Shown piece by piece: positions 1-5,677 of a DNA stretch of 9,966 bases. The notes under the pieces were generated by a model, which saw nothing but the letters and a program-made list of their open reading frames with translations, was not told the origin of the DNA and ran no database searches. The translations under genes and the position numbers were made by a program. Every line of letters starts with the position of its first letter. Within the stretch, counting starts at the first letter, position 1. This DNA comes from an uncultured Bacilli bacterium (GTDB taxonomy: Bacteria; Bacillota_I; Bacilli_A; RF39; UBA660): contig CANRJI010000032.1 in NCBI GenBank assembly GCA_947630885.1, forward strand, positions 1-9,966, in the 5' to 3' direction.

Positions 1-929
1 ATAAAGTCTTCATACATACTATTTTTTTCAGCTTCCACTAATTCTTCATCAATATCAATCGTCATATTATCTGATGCCTTTTTAAGTAAATCATCAATAA
101 ATTTATTATCGACATCTTTTTCTTTTTGTGCTTTAATTTCCTCTTCAATCATTTTTTCTAATTCTTCTTTATTAGATACACCTTCCATATCTAAATCTTT
201 AAAGAATTCTTCATCTAATTCAGGAATAACTCTTCTCTTGATATCATGAACTAAAACATTAAATACAACGTCTTTTCCTGCTAGTTCTTTAGCCATATAA
301 TCTTTAGGAAAAGTAAGTTTTATATCTTTACTTTCATCCTTTTTCATACCGATAATTCCTTCTTCAAAACCAGGAATAAACGAATGACTTCCAATTTCTA
401 ATGAATAGTTAGTTGCCGAACCACCTTCGAATTCAACACCGTCACGATATCCTTTAAAGTCGATAATAGCGGTATCGCCATCTTCAACTTTTCCTTCTTT
501 AGAAACAAGTTCAGCATAGTGTTCAAGAATATGATGAACTTCATGTTCGATTTCTTCTTTCGTAACATTAACTTTATCTTTTTTAACTTTTAATTCTTTA
601 TATTTTCCAAGTCTAACTTCTGGATCTAAAATAAAAGTCATATTTACTTCAAAACCATCATCATTAGCACTGACAATTTCAAGTTTCGGTTCTAAAATAG
701 GAATAATTTTCTCACTGATAATAACATCACGATATTTTTTATCGACCATGTCTTCCATCGCGGTACTAACAATTTCTCCTGTTCCAAATTTCTTTTCAAA
801 GACATTACGAGGAACTTTACCTTGACGAAAACCATCTACTTTAGCTTTTTTAGCTATTTTAGCAAAAGCTTCATCTTTTGCCTTTGTCCACTCTTCTCCG
901 CTTACTTTATAATTAACTTGCTTCTTCAT
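1..929 (-). CDS. tig: Trigger factor, partial (C-terminus beyond window)
   Basis: Ribosome-bound chaperone that meets nascent chains at the tunnel exit and has a peptidyl-prolyl isomerase domain. I read 309 codons before the window edge; the family is about 430 residues, so roughly 120 are missing. Residues 1-115 are the ribosome-binding domain, with the docking signature G33-F34-R35-Q-G-K-V-P40. Residues about 148-230 are the FKBP-like domain (DGDTAIIDFKG, then FIPGFEEGIIGM). After that the helical chaperone arm begins and is acidic and helix-rich. The start at 929 is fixed by a TAGGAGG ribosome site and by an in-frame TAA just upstream. The N-terminus is about ten residues shorter before the docking loop than in E. 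coli, so part of the first strand is missing. It lies 10 nt after greA, surely in one transcript. I am very sure of the family. Confidence 0.95.
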   Translation of the reverse strand, partial: MKKQVNYKVSGEEWTKAKDEAFAKIAKKAKVDGFRQGKVPRNVFEKKFGTGEIVSTAMEDMVDKKYRDVIISEKIIPILEPKLEIVSANDDGFEVNMTFILDPEVRLGKYKELKVKKDKVNVTKEEIEHEVHHILEHYAELVSKEGKVEDGDTAIIDFKGYRDGVEFEGGSATNYSLEIGSHSFIPGFEEGIIGMKKDESKDIKLTFPKDYMAKELAGKDVVFNVLVHDIKRRVIPELDEEFFKDLDMEGVSNKEELEKMIEEEIKAQKEKDVDNKFIDDLLKKASDNMTIDIDEELVEAEKNSMYEDF

Positions 930-935
930 AACTTA

Positions 936-942
936 CCTCCTA
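936..942 (-). promoter_or_regulatory. Ribosome binding site of tig, fused to the greA stop codon
   Basis: On the minus strand the sequence reads TAGGAGG. TAG is the stop codon of greA and AGGAGG is the ribosome site of tig, 6 nt before its ATG. A terminating ribosome therefore ends on the next gene's initiation site, which suggests translational coupling. Confidence 0.85.
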
Positions 943-1407
943 GCAAATTTCAACTATTTCTACTTCGTATTCACCGTTTGGAGAAGCAACTTTCTTAACA
1001 TCTCCTACTTTACAATTCATAATTGCAACAGCAATTGGGCTTTCATTCGATATTTTATTATTCGAAGGATCTGCCTCTTTTGAACCGACAATACGATATT
1101 CTTCTACTTCATCATCATCGACATATTTAATTTTAACTGTCGTACCAAGTGATACTTTATCAGTTGTCTTTTTCTCAATGATATGAGCATTTTCCATAAT
1201 CTTTTCTAACTCTTGAATGCGTCCTTCTACTTGGGCTTGTTCAGCTCTCGCAGCATCATAGTCAGCATTTTCAGATAAATCTCCTAAAGCTCTCGCTTCC
1301 TTTAAAGCCTTGATAACTTCAGGTCTTCTAACATTTTTTAATTCATTTAATTCTTCTTCTAACTCGAGGAAACCCTCATCAGTTAAATATATAGCATTAT
1401 CTTTCAT
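940..1407 (-). CDS. greA: Transcription elongation factor GreA
   Basis: Binds the secondary channel of RNA polymerase and stimulates cleavage of backtracked RNA so that stalled complexes resume. The protein has 155 residues, against about 158 in typical GreA. Residues 1-75 form the antiparallel coiled coil, with the acidic tip in L41-GDLSENADY (D43 and E46 correspond to the catalytic Asp/Glu pair). Residues 80-155 are the FKBP-like C-terminal domain with the signature NKISNESPIAVAIM. A GTG nine bases upstream (1416) is in frame but lies inside the AGGTGA ribosome site at 1413-1418, so the ATG at 1407 is the start. It has its own near-consensus promoter and is followed by tig after 10 nt. In B. 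subtilis greA also ends the yrrMNO-udk cluster; here udk is absent. Confidence 0.96.
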   Translation of the reverse strand: MKDNAIYLTDEGFLELEEELNELKNVRRPEVIKALKEARALGDLSENADYDAARAEQAQVEGRIQELEKIMENAHIIEKKTTDKVSLGTTVKIKYVDDDEVEEYRIVGSKEADPSNNKISNESPIAVAIMNCKVGDVKKVASPNGEYEVEIVEIC

Positions 1408-1450
1408 TATAATCACCTCAAATTATTTTCTTTTTTTTATACAGTACAAC

Positions 1451-1479
1451 ATTTTACTAAATTTTAATTCTTTTGTCAA
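1451..1479 (-). promoter_or_regulatory. Sigma-A-type promoter of greA-tig
   Basis: On the minus strand there is TTGACA at 1474-1479, a 17-nt spacer, and TAAAAT at 1451-1456. The -35 is a perfect consensus and the -10 has one mismatch. The start of transcription would be near 1444, giving a leader of about 37 nt with no obvious structure. This gives greA-tig expression independent of the upstream tRNA modification operon. Confidence 0.85.
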
Positions 1480-1490
1480 GCAAAACCGTA

Positions 1491-1512
1491 CTTTTAATAT
1501 TATATTCAAAAG
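1491..1512 (-). terminator. Imperfect hairpin after trhP, possible weak terminator
   Basis: Just after the trhP stop codon the minus strand reads CTTTT, a bulged G, AATAT, A, then ATATT-AAAAG, an imperfect AT-only dyad. It is not followed by a proper U tract (only TTTT six bases later), so it may be a weak terminator or a 3'-end structure, or chance in AT-rich DNA. Read-through into greA is therefore possible. Confidence 0.25.
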
Positions 1513-1515
1513 GAG

Positions 1516-2715
1516 TTAAAATTTGACTCTAATCATATCATCTTTATATACTTTTTTATCTAGTTTAAACCGAAGTATTTCTTCAGGATGTCTAGCAACA
1601 TTAACGATATTTCCTTCTTCGTCATACATATCTGGCACCGTAAAAGTAAATGGCTTAATATTAGGTCCAAATACTTCAACTAAATCACCTGTTTTAAAAT
1701 AATTACGTTCTGTCATCGTAACCATCGAAGTATCTTCATCATAGTCTAAGACGATACCTAAAAAGTCTTGATTAGATTCTTCATTTCGTCCTAAATAATA
1801 CTGCTCATTAACACCAGGTAAATGATCCCAAAACTGAATAGTTGCTTCCCTATTAGCAACTCTTTTTAATATCTTAAGATAATTATTTAGTTTTTCAGAA
1901 GGTAAACTATTATCAAAATAATCATCGATAATATTTCGGTACGTATTAATAACAGTTGCCACATAGTAATTACTTCGCATTCTTCCTTCGACTTTCAGTG
2001 AAGTAACACCCATCTTTATAATATCTTCCATTCTCTCAATCATCATTAAATCTTTCGAGGAAGCCGTAAATTTCGTATCACTTTCAATAAGATTCATTTT
2101 ACTATCGTATAAATAACTTTCCCAGCGGCATATTTGAGCGCATCCTCCGCGGTTAGCATCTCTCTTCGTAAAATAGTTTGATAAAACACATCTTCCCGAA
2201 TATGAAGAACACATAGCGCCATGAATAAATATTTCCGTTTCTATACCTGTCTTATCAATAATTTCTTTAACTTCTTCTTTTGATAGTTCCCTCGCTAGCA
2301 CTACTCTTTCGACACCTAAACTTTTCCAAAAATTAACCGTTTCATAATTAAGAGTCGAAGCTTGTGTCGATATATGAACTTTTAAAGCAATTTTATTTTC
2401 TTTAATAATATCGATAATAAAAGGATCCGATACAATTATCGCATCAACTTTCGCTTTCGATAGTTCCCTTAAATAATTAGTAATATTATCCGTATCTTCA
2501 TTATGAAAAACAATATTGACCGTAACATATACCTTTTTACCAAGATTATGAGCATAGTCACAAGCTTCTTTTATTTCTTCAAGACTAAAGTTTTTAGCAT
2601 TAGCTCGAAGTGAATAATCTCTTCCTCCAATATAACAAGCATCTGCGCCATAAAGAAAAGCAAACTTTAACTTTTCTAAATTTCCCGCTGGTGCCAGTAA
2701 TTCAGGTTTCTTCAT
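1516..2715 (-). CDS. trhP: tRNA 5-hydroxyuridine synthase TrhP (U32 peptidase-like family)
   Basis: A member of the U32 'peptidase' family matching B. subtilis YrrO/TrhP2 and E. coli TrhP (YegQ), which with an iron-sulfur cluster and prephenate-linked chemistry make 5-hydroxyuridine at tRNA position 34. It has 399 residues. The TIM-barrel part opens with LLAPAGN (6-12). The family signature runs from E161 to S179 (E-I-F-I-H-G-A-M-C then S-G-R-C-V-L-S). Cluster cysteines would be C169, C176, C192 and C196, the last two in RGGCAQIC; KVEGRM follows at 241-246. Residues about 318-398 are the U32 C-terminal beta domain. Two ATGs are adjacent; the second (2715) is better spaced from the ribosome site and gives the usual MKKPELLAPAGN start. 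It sits directly after the yrrN-like gene and trmR. The old name 'peptidase' should not be read as proteolysis here. Confidence 0.92.
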   Translation of the reverse strand: MKKPELLAPAGNLEKLKFAFLYGADACYIGGRDYSLRANAKNFSLEEIKEACDYAHNLGKKVYVTVNIVFHNEDTDNITNYLRELSKAKVDAIIVSDPFIIDIIKENKIALKVHISTQASTLNYETVNFWKSLGVERVVLARELSKEEVKEIIDKTGIETEIFIHGAMCSSYSGRCVLSNYFTKRDANRGGCAQICRWESYLYDSKMNLIESDTKFTASSKDLMMIERMEDIIKMGVTSLKVEGRMRSNYYVATVINTYRNIIDDYFDNSLPSEKLNNYLKILKRVANREATIQFWDHLPGVNEQYYLGRNEESNQDFLGIVLDYDEDTSMVTMTERNYFKTGDLVEVFGPNIKPFTFTVPDMYDEEGNIVNVARHPEEILRFKLDKKVYKDDMIRVKF

Positions 2716-2719
2716 CATT

Positions 2720-2726
2720 CCACCTA
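2720..2726 (-). promoter_or_regulatory. Ribosome binding site of trhP, fused to the upstream stop codon
   Basis: The minus strand reads TAGGTGG: the TAG stops the yrrN-like gene and AGGTGG is the ribosome site of trhP. The AGG core is 7 nt from the second ATG but only 4 nt from the first, which favours the start at 2715. Confidence 0.7.
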
Positions 2727-3527
2727 CTTATCTTCTTCCTTTACTTTATATATAGTTTTCTCATCAAAGAAACCAATATAATTATTCGTATCCCTATTTA
2801 ATATAAATTTACTAATTACTTCCTTATCATCACAGTAAGATAAATCAATAACTAAATAATCAATATCTTTTAAAAGATGCACTTTATTACTTAAATTGAC
2901 AAGAGGACTATAAATAATAGTACCATAAGAATATTCTTTAATCATATATCTTAAATCATTATTAGTAATATAATAAGTATTATCTTTCATATCCTTTTTA
3001 ATATATTTAAAATAGTTACTAAGTAGTAATCTTCTCGAATAAAATATAGGTAAATATCCATATACCGTATAATATATTTTCATTTTCGATTTTTCTTTAA
3101 TATCTAAAACTTCTTCATAAGTAATATCGGAACTAATAAAAGAATTTTTAATACCTTTCTTATAATAAAAAAGATTACTCTTTGTACTAGCATTTAAGTG
3201 TTCTTGACTAATTACTAATTCCTTCTTAATATTTAAATCTTGACTAATTTTATATATTCCTAAATCATAAAATAATATTTTTTTAATTTTACTTATTCTT
3301 ACTTTCTCTAATACCTTTCTTACTAAATCTAAACTACTATTATGAATCATTCGGTTAATAGCAATCGTAATATTAAAGTCATTAGATAAGGCAATAATAT
3401 CATCAATATCCATTTCATAAGGATATATTGATAAATCTTTCACACCAATTATTAATTCATTAATACCATTTGTCCGTGCTAAATTAATATCTTCTTCTTT
3501 ACCAAGAATAATAGCCAAATTATTCAT
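2724..3527 (-). CDS. yrrN: Cysteine-less U32-family paralogue (YrrN/TrhP1-like)
   Basis: A 267-residue protein between trmR and trhP, the position of yrrN (trhP1) in B. subtilis, where YrrN and YrrO both contribute to tRNA 5-hydroxyuridine. It aligns without gaps over the U32 signature: here Y156-G-Y-L-P-I-F-Y-S-R-R-L-L-L-S-N-Y-F173, against HGAMCSSYSGRCVLSNYF in the neighbour. Thus P160 and L167 replace two cluster cysteines, and the later pair is absent; the whole protein has one Cys (C232). It lacks the C-terminal beta domain. The ATG at 3527 follows a GAGGT ribosome site and overlaps the end of trmR by 8 nt; a longer in-frame start at 3572 has no such site. I infer a non-catalytic or scaffold partner of TrhP. 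Whether cysteine loss is general in the YrrN family cannot be settled here. Confidence 0.8.
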   Translation of the reverse strand: MNNLAIILGKEEDINLARTNGINELIIGVKDLSIYPYEMDIDDIIALSNDFNITIAINRMIHNSSLDLVRKVLEKVRISKIKKILFYDLGIYKISQDLNIKKELVISQEHLNASTKSNLFYYKKGIKNSFISSDITYEEVLDIKEKSKMKIYYTVYGYLPIFYSRRLLLSNYFKYIKKDMKDNTYYITNNDLRYMIKEYSYGTIIYSPLVNLSNKVHLLKDIDYLVIDLSYCDDKEVISKFILNRDTNNYIGFFDEKTIYKVKEEDK

Positions 3528-4104
3528 AAGTATTACCTCTTTTCGATATCGAAATAACGTCTCCCACTTCAATATACTCTGTTACAAATTCCTTATTATT
3601 ATCTAAGAAATTAATATATTCTTTAATTTTATTAACGATTCCCCTCTGATTCTTTGTCATAATAAGTTTTTCATCTTTAACAAGGCCATGAAATCCCAAA
3701 TTATCTGTAACAATAACCCCATCATCACTTAAATTATTTTTAAATTTTTCAAAGAAAAGAGTATTTTTACCCTTCGCAGCATCAATAAAAATCAAATCGA
3801 ATTTACCGGTAACATCTACTTCACTAGCATCCCCATATATAATTTCAATTTGCTTATCATAGTGATACTTTTTAATATAGTTACATGCTATCTCATATCT
3901 ATTTATATCTTTTTCAATCGTTGTAACTTTAATAGACAAACTGACACTGGCCATCATCATTGCCGAATAACCAATAGCACTACCTATTTCTAGTATTCGT
4001 TCAAGCTTATGTTCTTTTATATAGTTACATAAATATAAAATACCATCCTTTTGCATGATGGGTACTTTGTTCTCTTTCGCATATAATTCTAATTCTTCCG
4101 TCAT
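3520..4104 (-). CDS. trmR: tRNA 5-hydroxyuridine methyltransferase TrmR (YrrM-like)
   Basis: A class I SAM-dependent O-methyltransferase of the caffeoyl-CoA/catechol type. B. subtilis YrrM (TrmR) of this family methylates 5-hydroxyuridine to 5-methoxyuridine at tRNA wobble position 34. The protein has 194 residues. SAM-binding motif I is L38-EIGSAIGYSA; the acidic ribose ligand is E64 (TTIEKD). Metal-binding residues are D108 in FIDAAKGKN and D134-N135 in VTDNLGFHGLV. The family is usually about 215-220 residues; this one starts about 20-25 residues late, at ELELYAKENKVPIM, and an in-frame TAA eight codons upstream excludes a longer start. It is the first gene of the operon, behind its own promoter, and the next gene starts inside its last codons. 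The specific tRNA role rests on context with the two U32 genes; family assignment is firm. Confidence 0.88.
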   Translation of the reverse strand: MTEELELYAKENKVPIMQKDGILYLCNYIKEHKLERILEIGSAIGYSAMMMASVSLSIKVTTIEKDINRYEIACNYIKKYHYDKQIEIIYGDASEVDVTGKFDLIFIDAAKGKNTLFFEKFKNNLSDDGVIVTDNLGFHGLVKDEKLIMTKNQRGIVNKIKEYINFLDNNKEFVTEYIEVGDVISISKRGNTYE

Positions 4105-4124
4105 AGCCTTTCCTTTCCCATAGT

Positions 4125-4153
4125 ATTATATATCATTTAATACTATTATGCAA
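4125..4153 (-). promoter_or_regulatory. Promoter of the trmR-yrrN-trhP operon
   Basis: On the minus strand there is TTGCAT at 4148-4153, a 17-nt spacer, and a perfect TATAAT at 4125-4130. Transcription would start near 4118, leaving a leader of only about 14 nt that holds the GGAAAGG ribosome site. The -35 begins one or two bases after the U tract of the preceding terminator. Confidence 0.8.
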
Positions 4154-4154
4154 G

Positions 4155-4182
4155 AAAAAAACTTTCTCCTTTTGAGAAAGTT
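4155..4182 (-). terminator. Intrinsic terminator of the thioredoxin-like lipoprotein gene
   Basis: On the minus strand AACTTTCTC, loop AAAAG, GAGAAAGTT form a perfect 9-bp stem (arms 4174-4182 and 4160-4168) running into seven Ts, two of them in the stem. The first two As of the stem belong to the TAA stop codon at 4181-4183, so the hairpin begins within the gene. Confidence 0.92.
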
Positions 4183-4813
4183 AATTACTAAAGAATTCAT
4201 TAAATTTATCAGTTTCATCCTTTAATAACTCAATAGTTAATTCCATATGAGAATCCGTTTGTTTATCTGATATTCCATCAGTTGTCTTAACCGCCCTACC
4301 TTCTTTTACATATATAAAAGTTGGTGCATAAATTCTTTTTTCTCCTACCTCAATAGTATTATTATTACTATCAATAAGCGTATAGTAAGGAAGCATATCA
4401 CTTAATTTATCTAATAACTTATAATAGCCTTCACTACCTTCTTTCGTACGTATTGGATTACCATCTTCTAATTCATAAGTATCTCTCATATCGTATACAT
4501 CGACATAATAAATTTCTTTTATTCCCTTATCTTTAGCTACTTCAATAGACTTTTCAATAACACTGCGGCACCACGGACATTTAGCAAAACCAAAATATAA
4601 GTAAAAAGTATCATTACTATCTATTTTATTTAAAACGTCTTCGCTACTAGATACAATATAAGGATTATCATTAGGAATATTAACTTCACGATATGTTCCT
4701 TCTCCATTTAAACTTTCATATTCATTTTTAAAAAGAGAATCATTATTATTACGGCAAGAACTAAGGAGTATCACACTCATAATCATTAATACATAAAAAA
4801 ACTTTTTCCTCAT
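4181..4813 (-). CDS. Exported thioredoxin-like lipoprotein with CPWC motif
   Basis: A 210-residue predicted lipoprotein. Residues 1-19 form a signal peptide (positive RKK, then a hydrophobic core) ending in a lipobox L17-S-S-C20, so C20 should be lipidated and the protein held on the outer face of the membrane. The mature part has a thioredoxin fold: strand FYLYFGF, the redox motif C79-P-W-C82, helix, strand EIYYVDV, an insertion of about 35 residues (103-140), and the cis-proline loop Y162-A-P164-T-F. Only C20, C79 and C82 are cysteines. It is likely a thiol-disulfide oxidoreductase or reductase for surface proteins; the partner is unknown. It has its own promoter and terminator and follows the membrane-bound regulator gene, whose outer domain is cysteine-rich. 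I do not recognise a named orthologue. Confidence 0.85.
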   Translation of the reverse strand: MRKKFFYVLMIMSVILLSSCRNNNDSLFKNEYESLNGEGTYREVNIPNDNPYIVSSSEDVLNKIDSNDTFYLYFGFAKCPWCRSVIEKSIEVAKDKGIKEIYYVDVYDMRDTYELEDGNPIRTKEGSEGYYKLLDKLSDMLPYYTLIDSNNNTIEVGEKRIYAPTFIYVKEGRAVKTTDGISDKQTDSHMELTIELLKDETDKFNEFFSN

Positions 4814-4832
4814 TATATCACCTCACACTATA

Positions 4833-4861
4833 AGTATAAGGTAAATATATCATACTGTAAA
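4833..4861 (-). promoter_or_regulatory. Promoter of the thioredoxin-like lipoprotein gene
   Basis: On the minus strand there is TTTACA at 4856-4861, a 17-nt spacer, and TATACT at 4833-4838, each one mismatch from consensus. Transcription would start near 4826, just ahead of the AGGTGA ribosome site at 4818-4823, so the leader is very short. Confidence 0.75.
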
Positions 4862-4869
4862 TAAATTAT

Positions 4870-4898
4870 CAGTTGAATGACTAAACTTCCAGTTGAAT
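4870..4898 (-). repeat. Two 9-bp direct repeats just upstream of the lipoprotein promoter
   Basis: ATTCAACTG (minus strand) occurs at 4890-4898 and again at 4870-4878, exactly 20 bp apart, i.e. about two helical turns. The pair fills the gap between the regulator's stop codon and the -35 box (upstream edge 4861). The position suits activator or repressor half-sites on one face of the helix. The binding protein is not known. Confidence 0.5.
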
Positions 4899-4899
4899 T

Positions 4900-5616
4900 T
4901 TATTCAGGACAATTTTCTTCAAATTTTAAAGGAACATGATAAACAATATCTTTATGATAATCAAGAGTAGCATTAATTTCCAAATAAAGTTCAGCTTTCT
5001 CTAAATTATTACATAACGATAAATAATTATTCGCCGAAAGAGAAACACTTTTTAAATATTCTTCTAACGTAATATTTTCCCTACTTTCACATGAACTAAT
5101 TTCTCTTCTCGTTCCTTCGTATTCTTCATATAACTTACAATCAATTTTCGCATAAGTATTTGTATCGTCTCCACCACAAAACTCGACATTTGAAATATAT
5201 ATCGCTGCTTTATCAATATTGTAAGCTGCTCCCCCAGTAATAATAAAATTATCACAATTAGATGTAAGTTCTTTAAATTTAATATCTCTTTTCGGAGCAA
5301 AAACAATTAATAAAATAATAATTATTATTAGAGTAAAAGGAATAATTATATAAGGCAAATAGTTTTTTTTCTTTTTTATCTTCGCCTTTATTAGTACTTT
5401 ATCTTTATCAGATTCATTTCCCAAAAGTTCATCTAAAGCAATATCAAATTTTTGACTTATCTCTTTTAAAATCAATAAATCAGGAAGACATTTACCAGTT
5501 TCCCATTTACTTACCGCTTGAAAAGTAACACCTAAAATATCCGCAAACTCTCTTTGCGTAAGTTCATTTTTAACTCTAATTTCCTTTATTTTATTTCCTA
5601 TAACTTCCTGATTCAT
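4900..5616 (-). CDS. Membrane-anchored XRE-family regulator with cysteine-rich outer domain
   Basis: A 238-residue protein with three parts. Residues 7-65 are an XRE/Cro-type helix-turn-helix (GNKIKEIRVKNELTQREFA, then FQAVSKWETGKCLPD), the common 'SKWE' type of Bacilli. A basic stretch (K79-K84) precedes one membrane helix, residues about 87-107. Residues 111-238 would lie outside the membrane and contain six cysteines (C121, C147, C160, C176, C202, C236); I do not recognise this domain. The reading frame continues to an ATG at 5634, but that codon overlaps the -10 box and lacks a ribosome site, while the ATG at 5616 has GAGGT six bases ahead. I infer a one-component sensor that responds to an outside signal, perhaps thiol redox given the adjacent CPWC lipoprotein gene, and that represses itself through the repeats in its promoter. 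Confidence 0.87.
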   Translation of the reverse strand: MNQEVIGNKIKEIRVKNELTQREFADILGVTFQAVSKWETGKCLPDLLILKEISQKFDIALDELLGNESDKDKVLIKAKIKKKKNYLPYIIIPFTLIIIIILLIVFAPKRDIKFKELTSNCDNFIITGGAAYNIDKAAIYISNVEFCGGDDTNTYAKIDCKLYEEYEGTRREISSCESRENITLEEYLKSVSLSANNYLSLCNNLEKAELYLEINATLDYHKDIVYHVPLKFEENCPE

Positions 5617-5626
5617 TATATACCTC

Positions 5627-5645
5627 ACAATCATTGTATCACAAT
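5627..5645 (-). promoter_or_regulatory. Extended -10 promoter and operator-like repeats of the XRE regulator
   Basis: On the minus strand TGA-TACAAT (5633-5641) is an extended -10 (TGnTACAAT); no good -35 exists because the region is the preceding terminator's T tract. Three 5-bp units alternate in orientation across it: ATTGT (5641-5645), ACAAT (5633-5637), ATTGT (5627-5631). The first two form the dyad ATTGT-GAT-ACAAT, the next two ACAAT-G-ATTGT. Such a dyad over a -10 is typical of XRE autorepression; binding is inferred. Confidence 0.6.
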
Positions 5646-5646
5646 C

Positions 5647-5677
5647 AAAAAAAAAAATAAAGTTACCTTTATTTTTT
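5647..5677 (-). terminator. AT-rich hairpin terminator of the deoD/M16 operon
   Basis: On the minus strand AAAAAATAAAG, loop GTAA, CTTTATTTTTT form a perfect 11-bp stem (arms 5667-5677 and 5652-5662) continuing into more Ts to 5647. The upstream arm contains the last two Lys codons and the TAA stop of the ymfH-like gene. The stem has only two G-C pairs' worth of strength near the loop, so it is weaker than the terminator at 4155-4182, but the long T tract makes termination likely. Confidence 0.7.

Noticed and set aside
1481..1494. AAAA-CCGTAC-TTTT dyad between trhP and greA as a terminator
   Set aside because: Four A-T pairs round a six-base loop without a U tract is too weak; the region is simply AT-rich.
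1310..1519. Plus-strand open frame across the start of greA and the intergenic promoter
   Set aside because: It lies antisense to the conserved greA coding region and its promoter, has no ribosome site and gives a low-complexity Ser/Phe/Asn-rich translation.
2610..2801. Plus-strand open frame over the trhP start region
   Set aside because: Antisense to two conserved genes and to their junction; no ribosome site; the sequence resembles no protein.
3528..3572. Longer N-terminus of the yrrN-like gene (15 more codons)
   Set aside because: The extension overlaps trmR coding sequence, has no ribosome site, and would place MKWETLFRYRK before a start (MNNLAIIL) that has a good GAGGT site.
4882..4894. 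AACT-TCC-AGTT dyad after the regulator gene as a terminator
   Set aside because: Only four base pairs and no T tract follows, so termination there is unlikely; the direct repeats are a better account of this gap.
5064..5306. Second minus-strand frame within the XRE regulator gene
   Set aside because: Lies entirely within the regulator's outer domain in another frame; no ribosome site and no recognisable motif.
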